Shown here piece after piece: positions 29,562 through 39,630 of a stretch of DNA of 64,000 nucleotides. The first letter of the stretch is position 1. Each line of letters opens with the position of its first letter. The DNA comes from Azospirillum sp. B510 (lineage in GTDB: Bacteria; Pseudomonadota; Alphaproteobacteria; Azospirillales; Azospirillaceae). Both the position numbers and the translations under genes were made by a program. A model generated the notes under the pieces. It did not search any database and was not told where the DNA came from. It saw nothing but the letters and a program-made list of their open reading frames with translations. The stretch covers positions 124,001 to 188,000 of the forward strand of contig NC_013855.1 in NCBI RefSeq assembly GCF_000010725.1, read 5' to 3'.

Positions 29562-30743
29562 ATGCTCGATCTGATCCTCCGTTCCACCGCGCTGGTCGCC
29601 GGCACCCTGTCGCTGCTGGCCGCACTCGGCCTCGCCCAGCCGGCCTTCTCGCAGCCAGCCGATCCGGCGAAGGAGCCGGTGGTGCTCGGCGTCAGTGGGC
29701 CGCTGACCGGCCAATATGCACAGTATGGCGCGCAGTGGCAGCGCGGCTTCGATCTGGCGCTGGAACAGGTGAATGGCAGCGGCGGCATCCAGGGCCGTCC
29801 CCTGCGCGTCCAGGTCGAGGACAGCCAGAGCGATCCCAAGCAGACCGTCGCCATCGCCCGTAAATTCGTCGCCGACAGCCGCATCGTCGCCGAGCTGGGC
29901 GATTTCACCAGTGCGGCGTCGATGGCGGCCTCGCCGATCTACCAGAATGGCGGGCTGGTGCAGTTCGGCTTCACCAACTCGCATCCCGACTTCACCAGGG
30001 GCGGCGACTTCGTCTGGAGCAACGCGATCAATCAGGCCGAGGAGATGCCGGTCCTGGCCGATTATGCGGTGACGGCGCTGGGGCTGAAGCGCGTCGCCCT
30101 GCTGTTCATCAACAACGACTGGGGCCGTACCAGCAAGGATCTGTTCGCCAGGGCCGCCAAGGAGCGCGGGGCGGAGGTCGTCGGCGCCGAAGGCTATCTG
30201 GCCGACGAGAAGGATTTCCGCTCCGCCCTGGTGCGGGTGCGCGACACGAAACCGGACGGCATCGTCCTGGTCTCCTACTATGCCGATGGCGCCCAGATCA
30301 CCCGCCAGCTGCGCGAGGCCGGGCAGACCCAGCCGGTGGTCGCCGCCGGGTCGGTCTATTCGCCGAAGTTCCTGGAACTGGGCGGGACGGCGGTTGAGGG
30401 CGTCCACACCACCACCCCCTTCTTCCCCGGCGATCCGCGGCCGGAGGTCCAGACTTTCGTCAAGGCCTACACCGGCAAATACGGTGTCGAGCCGGACGCC
30501 TATTCCAGCCGCGCCTACGACGCGCTTCTGCTGCTGGCCACCGTGATCCGGCAGAGCGGCACCGACCGCACCGCCGTCCGCGACGGGCTCGCCACCGTCA
30601 AGGATGCGCCGAGCGTCGTCTACGGCACCGTCCGCTTCGATCCGCAGACCCGCCGCGTCGATAAGCCACTGAGCACCCGTCTGGTGGTGAAGAACGGCGC
30701 CTTCGCCCTGTGGGAGCCGGCTGCCGTCAAGGCTTCGAACTGA
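29562..30743 (+). CDS. Branched-chain amino acid-type ABC transporter substrate-binding protein (copy 2)
   Basis: Paralogue of the preceding gene, 393 residues from the ATG at 29562. It differs in signal peptide (Sec-type, ending AFS-QPA) and is most alike in the mature domain (FGVSGPLTG versus LGVSGPLTG, identical [11 protein letters not shown]). An in-frame TTG at 29514 would extend it by 16 residues but has no good site. The fused LivHM gene follows after 20 bases. Confidence 0.88.
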   Translation: MLDLILRSTALVAGTLSLLAALGLAQPAFSQPADPAKEPVVLGVSGPLTGQYAQYGAQWQRGFDLALEQVNGSGGIQGRPLRVQVEDSQSDPKQTVAIARKFVADSRIVAELGDFTSAASMAASPIYQNGGLVQFGFTNSHPDFTRGGDFVWSNAINQAEEMPVLADYAVTALGLKRVALLFINNDWGRTSKDLFARAAKERGAEVVGAEGYLADEKDFRSALVRVRDTKPDGIVLVSYYADGAQITRQLREAGQTQPVVAAGSVYSPKFLELGGTAVEGVHTTTPFFPGDPRPEVQTFVKAYTGKYGVEPDAYSSRAYDALLLLATVIRQSGTDRTAVRDGLATVKDAPSVVYGTVRFDPQTRRVDKPLSTRLVVKNGAFALWEPAAVKASN

Positions 30744-30763
30744 CGCTGGAAGGACCGGCCATC

Positions 30764-32602
30764 GTGCTTCCCACCACTATCGCCCCCTGGCTCGACTACA
30801 CCATCAATGGGCTGGTCATCGGCAATATCTATGCTCTGCTGGCGGTCGGTCTGGCGCTGATCTTCGGCGTCTCGCACCTGATCAACTTCGCCCACGGCTC
30901 GGTCTACATGGTCGGCGCCTATATCGGCTGGTTGTGCGTGACGAAGCTGAATCTGCCGCTCCCGGTGACGTTCGTCGTGGTGGCCGCCGGCTGCGGGCTG
31001 CTGGGCGCGGTCATCGAGCGGGTGGGACTGCGCCCGCTGCGCAACGCCCCGCGCATCGCCCCGCTGCTCGCCACCATCGGCCTGTCGGTGGTGCTCGACC
31101 AGTCGGCGCAGCTGCTGTTCAGCCCCGATCCGCGCGCCCTGCCGACGCAGTTGCCGACTTGGCGCATCGCCATCGGCGGCGGCAGCATCGGCGCGCTCGA
31201 CCTGCTGATCGCCGGGGTGGGCATCGGCAGCGCCGCCCTTCTCTATGGCTTCCTGCGCTTCACCAAGCTGGGCTGGGCGGTGCGGGCGACGGCGCTCGAC
31301 CGCGACGCGGCGCAGCAGTGCGGCGTCGATGTCGACAAGGTGAACCGCACGGTGTTCGCCATCGCCTCGGCGCTGGGCGGGGTCAGCGGCCTGCTGGTCG
31401 GCATGTATTACAACACCATCGACCCCAACATGGGCTTCCAGGCCGGGCTGAAGGGCATCGTCGCCCAACTGATCGGTGGCGTCGGCAATGTGCCGGGCGC
31501 CATCGCCGGCAGCCTGCTGCTCGGCCTGATCGAGAGCTACGGCATTGCCCTGTTCGGCACCAGCTACCGCAACCTGTTCGCCTTCGTGGCGCTGATCCTG
31601 ATCCTGGTGCTGCGGCCCAACGGCCTGTTCGCGGGCACGCGCCGCCTGCCGCCGGAGCCGATGACCGGCACCTTCATCGCTCCGAGCCGCCCGCTGCTCC
31701 TGCCGCGCTGGGCGGTGTGGGGGCTGGCAGCGCTGGCGCTCGCCCTGCCGCTGGTGGTGCGGCAGCCCTATCTGTTGCAAACGCTGGGCAACGCCTGGCT
31801 CTACGCCCTGCTGGCGCTCAGCCTGACGCTGGTCGCCGGCACGGTCGGGCAGGTGTCGCTCGGCCATGCCGGGCTGCTTGCCATCGGCGCCTATGCCTCC
31901 GCGCTGCTGGCGCTCGATGCCGGGGTGCCGGTGCTGCTGGCGGTGCCGCTGGCCGGGCTGGTGGCGGCGGCGCTGGGCACGGCGCTGGTCTATCCCGCCT
32001 TCCGGTTGCGTGGCCATTACGTCTCCATCGCCACGCTGGCGGTGGGGGAGATCGTGACGCTGGTCATCCTCAATTGGGAAAGCCTGACTCGCGGCCCGAT
32101 CGGCGTCACCGGCATCCCGCCGCTGTCGGTGGCCGGCAAACCGTTGGTCAGCGGCCAATGGGTCTATTGGGTGCCGCTGGTCCTTCTGCTGGTCTTCGCC
32201 GCGCTGCAATCCCGCCTGCTGAACTCCCATCTCGGCCGCACCCTGCGGGCGATCCGCGAGGACGACGTGGCGGCGCGTTCCTACGGCGTCGACCTCAACC
32301 GCTACAAGGGGCTGGCTTTCGCGGTGGCGGGCTTCGTCGCCGGGGTGGGCGGCGCGCTGATGGCGCATTTCTACTCCTACATCAACCACGAGACCTTCCC
32401 GGCCCCGGTGTCGATGCTGGCACTGACCATGGTGATCCTCGGCGGGTTGGGCAACGTTGCCGGGGCCGTGCTGGGGGCGGCGGTGCTGGTCGGGTTGCCG
32501 GAGCTGTTCCGTGCGGCGGCCGAGTACCGCATGCTGATCTACGGCGTCGTCCTGCTGCTGCTGATCCGCTTCCGCCCGCAGGGCCTTCTGGGAACGGTGT
32601 GA
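30764..32602 (+). CDS. Fused branched-chain amino acid-type ABC permease (LivH-LivM)
   Basis: A single 612-residue membrane protein. The first half (about 1-290) is LivH-like, with '[15 protein letters not shown]' and '[17 protein letters not shown]'. The second half (about 320-612) is LivM-like, with '[19 protein letters not shown]' and '[16 protein letters not shown]'. Normally these are two proteins. I chose the GTG at 30764 because GGAAGGA lies 9 bases upstream; earlier in-frame starts overlap the previous gene. It supplies both halves of the transmembrane pore. Confidence 0.9.
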   Translation: MLPTTIAPWLDYTINGLVIGNIYALLAVGLALIFGVSHLINFAHGSVYMVGAYIGWLCVTKLNLPLPVTFVVVAAGCGLLGAVIERVGLRPLRNAPRIAPLLATIGLSVVLDQSAQLLFSPDPRALPTQLPTWRIAIGGGSIGALDLLIAGVGIGSAALLYGFLRFTKLGWAVRATALDRDAAQQCGVDVDKVNRTVFAIASALGGVSGLLVGMYYNTIDPNMGFQAGLKGIVAQLIGGVGNVPGAIAGSLLLGLIESYGIALFGTSYRNLFAFVALILILVLRPNGLFAGTRRLPPEPMTGTFIAPSRPLLLPRWAVWGLAALALALPLVVRQPYLLQTLGNAWLYALLALSLTLVAGTVGQVSLGHAGLLAIGAYASALLALDAGVPVLLAVPLAGLVAAALGTALVYPAFRLRGHYVSIATLAVGEIVTLVILNWESLTRGPIGVTGIPPLSVAGKPLVSGQWVYWVPLVLLLVFAALQSRLLNSHLGRTLRAIREDDVAARSYGVDLNRYKGLAFAVAGFVAGVGGALMAHFYSYINHETFPAPVSMLALTMVILGGLGNVAGAVLGAAVLVGLPELFRAAAEYRMLIYGVVLLLLIRFRPQGLLGTV

Positions 32603-32609
32603 GGACGCC

Positions 32610-33527
32610 ATGGCGAACCCATCAAAGAACCCGCTGCCGAAGAAACCCCTTCTTGAGATCACCGGCCTGACCCGCCGCTTCGGCGGGCTGACTGCGGTCA
32701 ACGGCTTGTCCCTGACGGTGGGGGAGGGGGAACTGGTCAGCGTCATCGGTCCGAACGGAGCCGGCAAGACCACCCTGTTCAACCTGATCTCCGGCCTCGA
32801 CGCGCCGGACGCCGGGACCGTCACCTTCGAGGGGCGCGACGTCACCGGCCTCTCCGCCGAACGGCTGGCGGAGCTGGGGCTGGCCCGCAGCTTCCAGCAT
32901 GGCCGGGTGTTCGGCAATCTCAGCGTGCTCGACAATGTGCTGGTCGGCGCCCATACCCGGCTGCGCGCGGTGCGGCCGCGGATTCCCGTGGTGGGGCCGC
33001 TGGTGGAGCTGGCGCTGGCGCTGATCCGTCCCGCCTCCGTCCGGGCGGAGGATGAACGGCTGCGCGCCGAGGCGAAGGAGATCGTTGCCCTGTTCGGCGA
33101 GCGGCTGACCCTGCGCCTGGACAAGCCGGTGCACAGCCTGTCCTATGCCAACCGCCGCCGGGTGGAGATCGCCCGTGCGCTGGCCCTGCATCCCCGCCTG
33201 CTGCTGCTGGACGAGCCGACCGCCGGCATGAATCCGACCGAGACGGCGGAGATGCTGGAGATCATCCGCGGCCTGAAGGCGCGCGGCCTGACCATCCTGC
33301 TGATCGAGCACAAGCTGGACCTCGTCATGAAGCTGTCCGACCGGGTGGTGGTAATGGACCATGGTGCCTGCATTGCCGAGGGGCTGCCGGCCGCCGTCGC
33401 CAGCGATCCGGCGGTGATCGAGGCCTATCTCGGCCACAAGGCGGTCGGCACCGCCAATCAGGATGCGGGCCAGGATGCGGGCCAGGATGTGGAGCGCGAT
33501 GCCGCCCGCATCCGGGTTGCGCATTGA
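32610..33527 (+). CDS. Branched-chain amino acid-type ABC ATPase LivG-like
   Basis: ATPase of 305 residues: Walker A GPNGAGKTT, 'ARSFQHGRVFGNLSVLDN', signature degenerate as LSYANRRR, Walker B LLLLDEPTAGMNP and H-loop IEHKLD, all LivG-like. The signature lacks the usual SGG, as in many LivG proteins. A C-terminal tail contains tandem QDAG repeats encoded by 12-base DNA repeats at 33459-33490. ATG at 32610, 7 bases after the permease. Confidence 0.9.
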   Translation: MANPSKNPLPKKPLLEITGLTRRFGGLTAVNGLSLTVGEGELVSVIGPNGAGKTTLFNLISGLDAPDAGTVTFEGRDVTGLSAERLAELGLARSFQHGRVFGNLSVLDNVLVGAHTRLRAVRPRIPVVGPLVELALALIRPASVRAEDERLRAEAKEIVALFGERLTLRLDKPVHSLSYANRRRVEIARALALHPRLLLLDEPTAGMNPTETAEMLEIIRGLKARGLTILLIEHKLDLVMKLSDRVVVMDHGACIAEGLPAAVASDPAVIEAYLGHKAVGTANQDAGQDAGQDVERDAARIRVAH

Positions 33528-33541
33528 GGGGAGTCGGGACA

Positions 33542-34270
33542 ATGACAGACGTCTTGCTGCGGCTCGACCGCATCAACAGCTTTTATGGGCCGGTGCAGGT
33601 CCATTTCGACCTGTCGCTGGAGGTGCCGCGCGGGCAGATCGTCTGCCTGCTGGGCGGCAACGCCAGCGGCAAATCCACCTCGATGAAGGTCATCCTGGGG
33701 CTGCTGAAGCCGCGTTCTGGCGAGGTGGTGTTCGATGGGCAATCGCTATCCGGCCTGACCACGCCACAGATCGTCCGGCGCGGCATCGGCTCGGTGCCGG
33801 AATCCCGCCGCCTGTTCGGCACGATGACGGTGCGCGAGAATGTACTGATGGGCGCTTACACCCGCAGCGACGCGCACGCGGTGGCGGAGGATTACGAAGG
33901 CATCCTCGACCTGTTTCCAAAGCTGCGCGAGCGCCATGCCCAGCAGGCCGGCACCCTGTCGGGCGGCGAACAGCAGATGGTGGCGATGGCCCGCGCCCTG
34001 ATGGGCCGACCCCGTCTGATCGTGATGGACGAGCCGACCATGGGCCTGTCACCCTTGCATGTCGACCGCGTGCTGGAAATGATCCAGACCATCAACCGGC
34101 AGGGCGTCAGCATCTTCATGGTGGAACAGAACGCCAACCTCGCCCTGCAGATCGCCCATCGCGGCTATGTGCTGCAGACCGGACGCATCGTGCTGTCCGG
34201 TGCCGCCGCCGACCTCGCCCGCGACCCGCAGATCCGCGACGCCTATCTGGGCGGTGCCCAGGCCGCCTGA
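33542..34270 (+). CDS. Branched-chain amino acid-type ABC ATPase LivF-like
   Basis: Second ATPase, 242 residues: Walker A GGNASGKST, 'GIGSVPESRRLFGTMTVREN', signature LSGGEQQM, Walker B LIVMDEPTMGLSP and 'VEQNANLAL'. The Walker A has N-A-S in place of the usual N-G-A. ATG at 33542 with GGGGAG upstream. Completes the importer with LivG and the fused permease. Confidence 0.9.
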   Translation: MTDVLLRLDRINSFYGPVQVHFDLSLEVPRGQIVCLLGGNASGKSTSMKVILGLLKPRSGEVVFDGQSLSGLTTPQIVRRGIGSVPESRRLFGTMTVRENVLMGAYTRSDAHAVAEDYEGILDLFPKLRERHAQQAGTLSGGEQQMVAMARALMGRPRLIVMDEPTMGLSPLHVDRVLEMIQTINRQGVSIFMVEQNANLALQIAHRGYVLQTGRIVLSGAAADLARDPQIRDAYLGGAQAA

Positions 34271-34300
34271 CGCCGCCTTTCCGACAGGACCCGATTGACG

Positions 34301-35758
34301 ATGACCAAGGACAGCTCCGCCGTGCCTTCCACCGTTGCAGACCCCGGCCCCCGGTCCCTGGAGGAGCTGGAGGCGCGGCTCGCCCGCGACCTCGATCTCC
34401 TCACCCTGCCGCCGGCCGACTGGGTGCCGCCGCGTGACGGCATGCTGGACGTCGCCATCGTCGGCGCCGGCATGGCGGGGCTGACCGCCGCCTTCGCCCT
34501 GCGCAAGGTCGGCATCTCCAACATCCGGCTGTTCGACCGGGCGCCGGCCGGCCGCGAGGGGCCGTGGGCGACCTATGCCCGCATGGAGACGCTGCGGTCG
34601 CCCAAGACGCTGACCGGGCCAGCGCTGGGCTTCGCCAACCTGACCTTCCGCGCCTGGTTCGAGGCGCAGTTCGGCCGCGCCGCCTGGGAAGCCCTGTACC
34701 GCATCCCGCGCCTGCAATGGCTCGATTACCTGACCTGGTACTGCCGCGTCACCGGCGCGCCGGTCCAGAACGACACCGCCTTGACGGCGATCACCGGCGA
34801 TGCGGACGGCGTGTCCCTCGACCTTGCCGGTCCGGAGGGGGGGCAGCGGGTGCGGGCGCGCCGGGTGATCCTTGCCAACGGACGCGACGGGCTGGGCGGT
34901 CCCTTCGTCCCGGCCTTCTGGAAAGCGGTGGACAAGCGATTCTGGAGTCATGCCCATGAGCCGATCGACTTCGGAGCGTTGAAGGGCAAGACCGTCGCGG
35001 TGCTCGGTGCCGGTGCCGGCGCCGTGGACAACGCGGCGGAGGCGCTGGAGCGTGGTGCCGCCAAGGTCTACATGCTGATCCGCCGCCCCGAACTGCCGCG
35101 CATCAACAAGGGGCTGGGCGCCGGCCACCCCGGCATCGTGCTGGGATTCCACACCCTGTCGGACGAGCGGCGGTGGGCCTACAACCAGTATATCGCCGAC
35201 ACCGGCGTGCCGGCGCCGCACAACTCGATGCTGCGCTGCTCGCGCCACGCCAATTTCCGGCTTCTCACCCGCTGCCCCGTCGAGGCGGCGGAGGTTGAAG
35301 GGGACCGGCTGGTGCTGCGCACCGGACGCGGCACGGTGACGGTCGACCACGTCATCCTCGCCACGGGCTTCGCCGTGGATTGGGCGCAGCGGCCCGAACT
35401 GGCGGAGATTGCCCGCCATACCCTGCTGTGGCGCGACCGTTATGTTCTGCCGGGCCATGAAGGCAGCGAATTCGCCCTGCACCCGTATCTCGGCCCCGAT
35501 TTCGAGTTCCTCGAACGCAATCCGGGCGAGGCCCCTTGGCTGAACCGCATCCATGCCTTCAACTACGCCGCAGTGCTCAGCCACGGCAAGGTGACCGGCG
35601 ATATCCCCGGCATCAGTGCCGGGGCGGAGCGTCTGGCCGACAGCCTCACGGCGGCCCTGTTCACCGAGGATTACGATCATCACTGGCAGCGGCTGGTCGG
35701 GTTCGAGACGCCGGAACTGCTGGGCGACGAATGGACCGAAGCGGAGGACTTCCGATGA
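34301..35758 (+). CDS. FAD/NAD(P)-dependent monooxygenase (flavin-containing type)
   Basis: Cytosolic flavoprotein of 485 residues. FAD Rossmann motif VAIVGAGMAGLTAA at residues 51-64; second nucleotide-binding motif VAVLGAGAGAVDNAA near residue 231; 'VILATGFAVDW' near 350. The arrangement is that of flavin-containing or N-hydroxylating monooxygenases. ATG at 34301 with AGGA 12 bases upstream. Co-transcribed with the liv-type importer and overlapping the CMD/AhpD gene by 4 bases, so it likely oxidises the imported compound. Confidence 0.85.
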   Translation: MTKDSSAVPSTVADPGPRSLEELEARLARDLDLLTLPPADWVPPRDGMLDVAIVGAGMAGLTAAFALRKVGISNIRLFDRAPAGREGPWATYARMETLRSPKTLTGPALGFANLTFRAWFEAQFGRAAWEALYRIPRLQWLDYLTWYCRVTGAPVQNDTALTAITGDADGVSLDLAGPEGGQRVRARRVILANGRDGLGGPFVPAFWKAVDKRFWSHAHEPIDFGALKGKTVAVLGAGAGAVDNAAEALERGAAKVYMLIRRPELPRINKGLGAGHPGIVLGFHTLSDERRWAYNQYIADTGVPAPHNSMLRCSRHANFRLLTRCPVEAAEVEGDRLVLRTGRGTVTVDHVILATGFAVDWAQRPELAEIARHTLLWRDRYVLPGHEGSEFALHPYLGPDFEFLERNPGEAPWLNRIHAFNYAAVLSHGKVTGDIPGISAGAERLADSLTAALFTEDYDHHWQRLVGFETPELLGDEWTEAEDFR

Positions 35759-36846
35759 GCGCCACCACCGTCGATGCCGCAAGCGATATCACCCAGGCGG
35801 CGCCCGACCTGATCGACCGTCTGGCAGGGCTGGCCGATTCCTCTCCCCTGCTGGCCCTGCGGGCCCGCCGGGTGGAGGTCCGCAGCCGAACCCAGGCGGC
35901 CCATGACGCGCTGCTGGCACCCCGCCATCCCGGCCGCTTTCCTGCCGCTGAGCGCGCGGCGGTGGCGGCGGGCATCGCCACGCTGGCCGGCGACGAGGGG
36001 CTGGCCGATCATTACCGTCGGCTTGCCGGCGGTGTGGAGGCGCGTTCCGCCCTGCTCGCCCACGCGGAGCGGGTGACCCGGTCGCCGCGCGATTCCCGGC
36101 CGGAGCATCTGCGCCTGCTGGAGGCGGCGGGCCTGGACGCCCACGGCATCGTCGCACTGTCGCAGTTGATCGCGCTGGTGAATTATCAGGTCCGGTTGCT
36201 GGCCGGACTGCGCGCGTTGACGGCGGGCGGTGCGGTCCAACGGCAGGCCGACCTGTTGTTTGGGCCGCCGGTCCCGGCCGATCCGGCGATCGGTTTCACC
36301 ACCGACGTCCTGGACTGGAAGCCATGGCTCCCGCCCGTGGTGCTGGAGGAGGCGAGCGAGGAGCAGCGCTTGGCGCTGGCGGTGACGCCGTCGAACACGG
36401 CCATCGGCGCCTATTCGCTGGTGCTGGCGCATGAGCCCGAGACGCTGCTCCACCGCACGCCGCTGTTCAACGGCATCATGTACGCTCCGCGCGGCCTGCC
36501 GCGGGCGGAGCGCGAATTGGCGACCGCCGTTGAGTCGGTGCTGAACGGCTGTGTCTATTGCACCTCCGTCCACGCCCGTCGCTTCGTGGAGCTGACCGGC
36601 GGCAGGGAGGTGGTCGACGCCTTGTTCGTGCAAGGGATCGCCGGCCTTGACGACCCGCGCCATCAGGCACTTTCCGTCGCCGCAACCCGCCTGACGGCCA
36701 CGCCCGCTTCCCTGGCGGTGGAGGATGTCGCGGAGCTTCGCCGAGCCGGGTTGGAAGATGGCGAAATCCTCGACCTGATCCTGGCGGTGGCGATCTTCTC
36801 CTGGGCCAACCGACTCATGCTGAGCCTGGGAGAACCTGTGCGTTGA
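35755..36846 (+). CDS. CMD/alkylhydroperoxidase (AhpD-like) two-domain protein, Avi_7169/7170 type
   Basis: Protein of 363 residues with two related helical halves. The N-terminal half (about 1-185) is CMD-like and has no Cys pair. The C-terminal half (about 190-363) has the AhpD-type motif C266-V-Y-C269 with H273 (NGCVYCTSVHA). The halves correspond to the separate Avi_7170 (CMD) and Avi_7169 (alkylhydroperoxidase) families of rhizobia, joined here. The ATG at 35755 overlaps the monooxygenase stop (ATGA). A thiol-peroxidase role next to an oxygenase is plausible. Confidence 0.82.
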   Translation: MSATTVDAASDITQAAPDLIDRLAGLADSSPLLALRARRVEVRSRTQAAHDALLAPRHPGRFPAAERAAVAAGIATLAGDEGLADHYRRLAGGVEARSALLAHAERVTRSPRDSRPEHLRLLEAAGLDAHGIVALSQLIALVNYQVRLLAGLRALTAGGAVQRQADLLFGPPVPADPAIGFTTDVLDWKPWLPPVVLEEASEEQRLALAVTPSNTAIGAYSLVLAHEPETLLHRTPLFNGIMYAPRGLPRAERELATAVESVLNGCVYCTSVHARRFVELTGGREVVDALFVQGIAGLDDPRHQALSVAATRLTATPASLAVEDVAELRRAGLEDGEILDLILAVAIFSWANRLMLSLGEPVR

Positions 36847-37007
36847 TAGGTTTCCTGTGGCCGTGGAGTCGGTGACGCCATCAACTCTCGGCGAGTGCAT
36901 GCCCGATAATCAACTGCATTCGGCTTCATAAACGGCAAGTCGTGGTTTGGTACGCAAGTTGGTGCCCCTTCCCTGGTGCCCATCGATCACCTATAATACC
37001 AAAGCCG

Positions 37008-37693
37008 TTAAATTTTGACCTGTAAGGCCCACGGGTAACCGCATGTGGAGCGGATGCGGCCGGGTTCGGCGAGGATGCGGTTCCAGACGCGACAGCAGAC
37101 GTCGAGGATGGCGTTGAGGTCGGTGAAGAGCCGGTGGGACAGCAGGGTGTCGCGCATGACCTGCCAGAGCCTTTCGATGGCGTTGAGTTCCGGGCTGTAG
37201 GGCGGGAGCGGCACGAGGGTGATGTTGGCCGGCACGGCGAGATCGCCGCTGGTGTGCCATCCCGCCCCGTCGATCACCACGGCGGCATGGGCGCCGGGGG
37301 TGACGGTGCGGCTGATCTCCTCCAGCATGAGGTTCATCGCCTCGGTGTTGGCGCGCGTCATGACGATGGCGGCTCCGGTGTCGCGCTCAGGACAGACCGC
37401 GCCGAAGAGATAGGCCGACTTGAAACGATGATCGCGCACGGCGCGCGGCCGGCTGCCGCGCGGCGCCCAGCGCCGGGTCAGGGTGCCTTTCTGGCCGATG
37501 CGGGCCTCGTCCTGGAACCAGACCTCCACGGCGCTCGCCTCGGGGTGGTCCTCTCCGATGGCGGCGAGGCGTTCGGCGAAGTTTTTTTAAACGCCTCCTG
37601 GGCCGGTGCGTCGGCCTTGGGATGGATCGGGCGCGGCGTCAGGAAGGACAGCTTCATGCGGTGCAAGCGGTCCTGCATGCCGGTGCGGCTGTA
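37008..37693 (-). pseudogene. IS630-family transposase remnant (5' truncated, A7 frameshift)
   Basis: The 3' frame (37008-37529) has DDE features: WFQDEARIG, 'VVIDGAGWHTSGDL' and 'LPPYSPELNAIERLW'. The upstream frame reads YSRTGMQDRLHRMKLSFLTP. They are joined by a -1 shift at an A7 run (T7 on the plus strand at 37582-37588), a site used for programmed frameshifting in many IS630 elements. The N-terminal helix-turn-helix half is missing; the gene stops where the IS5 element inserted. Confidence 0.75.
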
Positions 37694-38539
37694 GGGCCTG
37701 TTGACATTCGCGTTGAGAAGAGGCTTCCGATGGTCACAGAAATTTGATTCAAGGCTACCAAAAGGGAGGTGGCCTTGGATCGGATTGTATTGCGAGATGA
37801 TCAGTGGGAGCGGATAGCGCCGCTTCTTCCCGGCAAAGTGGGCGACCCTGGCCGCTCGGCAGCGGACAATCGCCTGTTTTTGGAGGCGGTCCTGTGGATC
37901 GTCCGCGTTGGAGCGCCCTGGCGGGACTTGCCTGCAGCGTTCGGCAATTGGAACTCGGTGTTCCAGCGCTATCGCCGATGGGCCAAGGCCGGTGTCTTCG
38001 ACGAGGTCTTCGCCGCTTTATCGAGCGACGCGGACTTCGAGTACGCGATCATTGATGGCACGATTGTCCGGGTGCATCAGCACGGTACCGGCGCAAGGGG
38101 GGACTCAGGCTCAGGCCATCGGTCGCTCTCGTGGCGGGCTGACGACCAAGATCCTGGCCGTCGTCGATGCGTTGGGGAACCTTGGGCGCTTCATCCTGCT
38201 GCCGGGCCAGCGACATGACAGCGTCGGCGTCGAACCGGTGCTGGACGGTATCGAATTCTCCGCCTTGCTGGCTGACAAAGCCTTCGACAGCAACGCCATC
38301 CGTATCTTGATCGCCGAGCGAGGCGCGGTCGCCGTCATTCCGTCCAAGGCCAACCGATCTCCCCCGATTCCCCACGACGCCGAGATGTACAAATGGCGCC
38401 ATCTGGTCGAGAACTTCTTCTGCAAAATCAAAGAATTCCGACGCATCGCCACACGATACGACAAAACTGATACAAGCTTCGCCGCTGCCATTAACCTCGT
38501 CGCTACCGTCTTGGTAACACGATGAATGTCAACAGGCCC
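37694..38539 (+). mobile_element. IS5-family insertion sequence with perfect 16-bp terminal inverted repeats
   Basis: Ends are GGGCCTGTTGACATTC (37694-37709) and its exact complement at 38524-38539, giving an 846-base element. A TA dinucleotide flanks both ends (37692-37693 and 38540-38541), matching the TA/TNA target duplications of the IS427 group of IS5. This is the only structurally complete IS in the window. Confidence 0.88.
37769..38525 (+). CDS. IS5-family transposase, two overlapping frames
   Basis: Frame 1 (37769-38218, GTG start) contains 'LRDDQWERIAPLLPGK', APWRDLPAAFG and the first catalytic Asp in YAIIDGTIVRVHQH. The second frame (open from 37908, ends 38525) carries SRGGLTTKILAVVDA, LLADKAFDSN and the catalytic Glu region VENFFCKIKEFRRIATRYDK. 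The frames meet at G6 (38097-38102), so the full transposase needs a ribosomal frameshift there, as is common in this IS group. It may still be functional. Confidence 0.85.
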
Positions 38540-38540
38540 T

Positions 38541-38609
38541 AGAAAAAAATTCTCGGACCTGCTGGGGATTGCCTTGCCTCCCGCCGACAGCGACGAGACG
38601 CCGCGATGA
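38541..38609 (+). pseudogene. IS3-family orfA, 3' end only
   Basis: Twenty-two codons (RKKFSDLLGIAL... to TPR, stop at 38607-38609) are the C-terminus of an IS3-family OrfA; the ATG of OrfB overlaps its stop. The rest of orfA is missing at the junction with the IS5 element. Confidence 0.6.
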
Positions 38610-39616
38610 GCGCGATCGCCACCTTGGCCCCCGACCGCGGTCTTGTGAGTGCGGCCTGCGCCGCTGTCGGCGTCGCCCGCGCCAGCGTCCATCGGCATCG
38701 GGTCCGGCTGGCCGGCCGGGAACCGGCGCCTCGCCCCCGGCCACGCCCGCCGCGGGCGCTCGCGGTCCAGGAGCGCCAGACGGTGCTCGCCCTTCTGCGC
38801 GAGCCGCGCTTCGTCGATCTTGCCCCGGCGGAAGTCTACGCCACCCTGCTCGATGAAGGCGTCTATCATTGCTCCATCCGCACCATGTACCGCCTGCTGG
38901 CGGAGCATGACGAGGTCCGGGACCGCCGCGACCAGCTCCGTCATCCGGCCTACCGGAAACCCGAATTGCTGGCCAAGGCCCCGAACGAGGTCTGGTCCTG
39001 GGACATCACCAAGCTGATGGGGCCGATGAAGTGGTCCTATTACTATCTCTACGTGATCCTCGACATCTTCAGCCGCCGCGTTGTCGGCTGGTGCGTCGCC
39101 GATGCCGAGAGCGCCACCCTGTTCAAGGCGCTGTTCGAGGAGACGCTGGCCAAACACGCCGTCCCACCCGGCCAGTTGACCCTGCACGCCGATCGTGGCG
39201 GCCCGATGAAGGCCAAGGCGACCGCTCTCCTGCTCGCCGACCTCGGCGTCACCAAATCGCACAGCCGGCCCCACACCTCCAATGACAACCCGTTCTCGGA
39301 GGCCCACTTCAAGACCCTGAAATATCAGCCGCAATTCCCCAAGCGCTTCGGCTCCATCGAGGATGCCAGGGCCTTCTGCCGGGACTTCTTCACCTGGTAC
39401 AACCGGGATCACCACCATGCCGGCATCGGCCTGATGACCCCAGACCAAGTCCATTACGGCCAAGCCGACGCCGTCCATGCCGCCCGCCAGCAAACCCTCG
39501 ACCGTGCCTTTCGCCGCACACCGGAGCGTTTCGTTCGCAAAGCGCCTCAACCACCCGCAAAGCCAATCGAAGTCTGGATCAATCCGCCGCAAAAGCCGGA
39601 GACCATCCAAGCCTAA
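38606..39616 (+). CDS. IS3-family transposase OrfB (rve integrase core)
   Basis: Transposase of 336 residues. The DDE triad is visible: Asp in EVWSWDITKLMGP, Asp in LHADRGGPMKAKAT and Glu in SNDNPFSEAHFKTLKY. An N-terminal helix-turn-helix includes 'ACAAVGVARASVHRHRV'. The gene is complete, but its orfA partner is truncated, so the element is probably immobile on its own. Confidence 0.88.
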   Translation: MSAIATLAPDRGLVSAACAAVGVARASVHRHRVRLAGREPAPRPRPRPPRALAVQERQTVLALLREPRFVDLAPAEVYATLLDEGVYHCSIRTMYRLLAEHDEVRDRRDQLRHPAYRKPELLAKAPNEVWSWDITKLMGPMKWSYYYLYVILDIFSRRVVGWCVADAESATLFKALFEETLAKHAVPPGQLTLHADRGGPMKAKATALLLADLGVTKSHSRPHTSNDNPFSEAHFKTLKYQPQFPKRFGSIEDARAFCRDFFTWYNRDHHHAGIGLMTPDQVHYGQADAVHAARQQTLDRAFRRTPERFVRKAPQPPAKPIEVWINPPQKPETIQA

Positions 39617-39630
39617 TTCATAACTCGGGC

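Noticed and set aside
30620..33124. Long minus-strand open frame opposite the liv-type genes
   Set aside because: Arg/Gln-rich translation without family features, antisense to a clear permease and ATPase.
36847..37007. Terminator after the CMD/AhpD gene
   Set aside because: GTTGAT and ATCAAC could pair, but the stem is short, the loop long and no T-run follows.
37694..39616. Composite transposon carrying cargo between IS5 and IS3
   Set aside because: The two elements abut with no cargo gene between them and are of different families.
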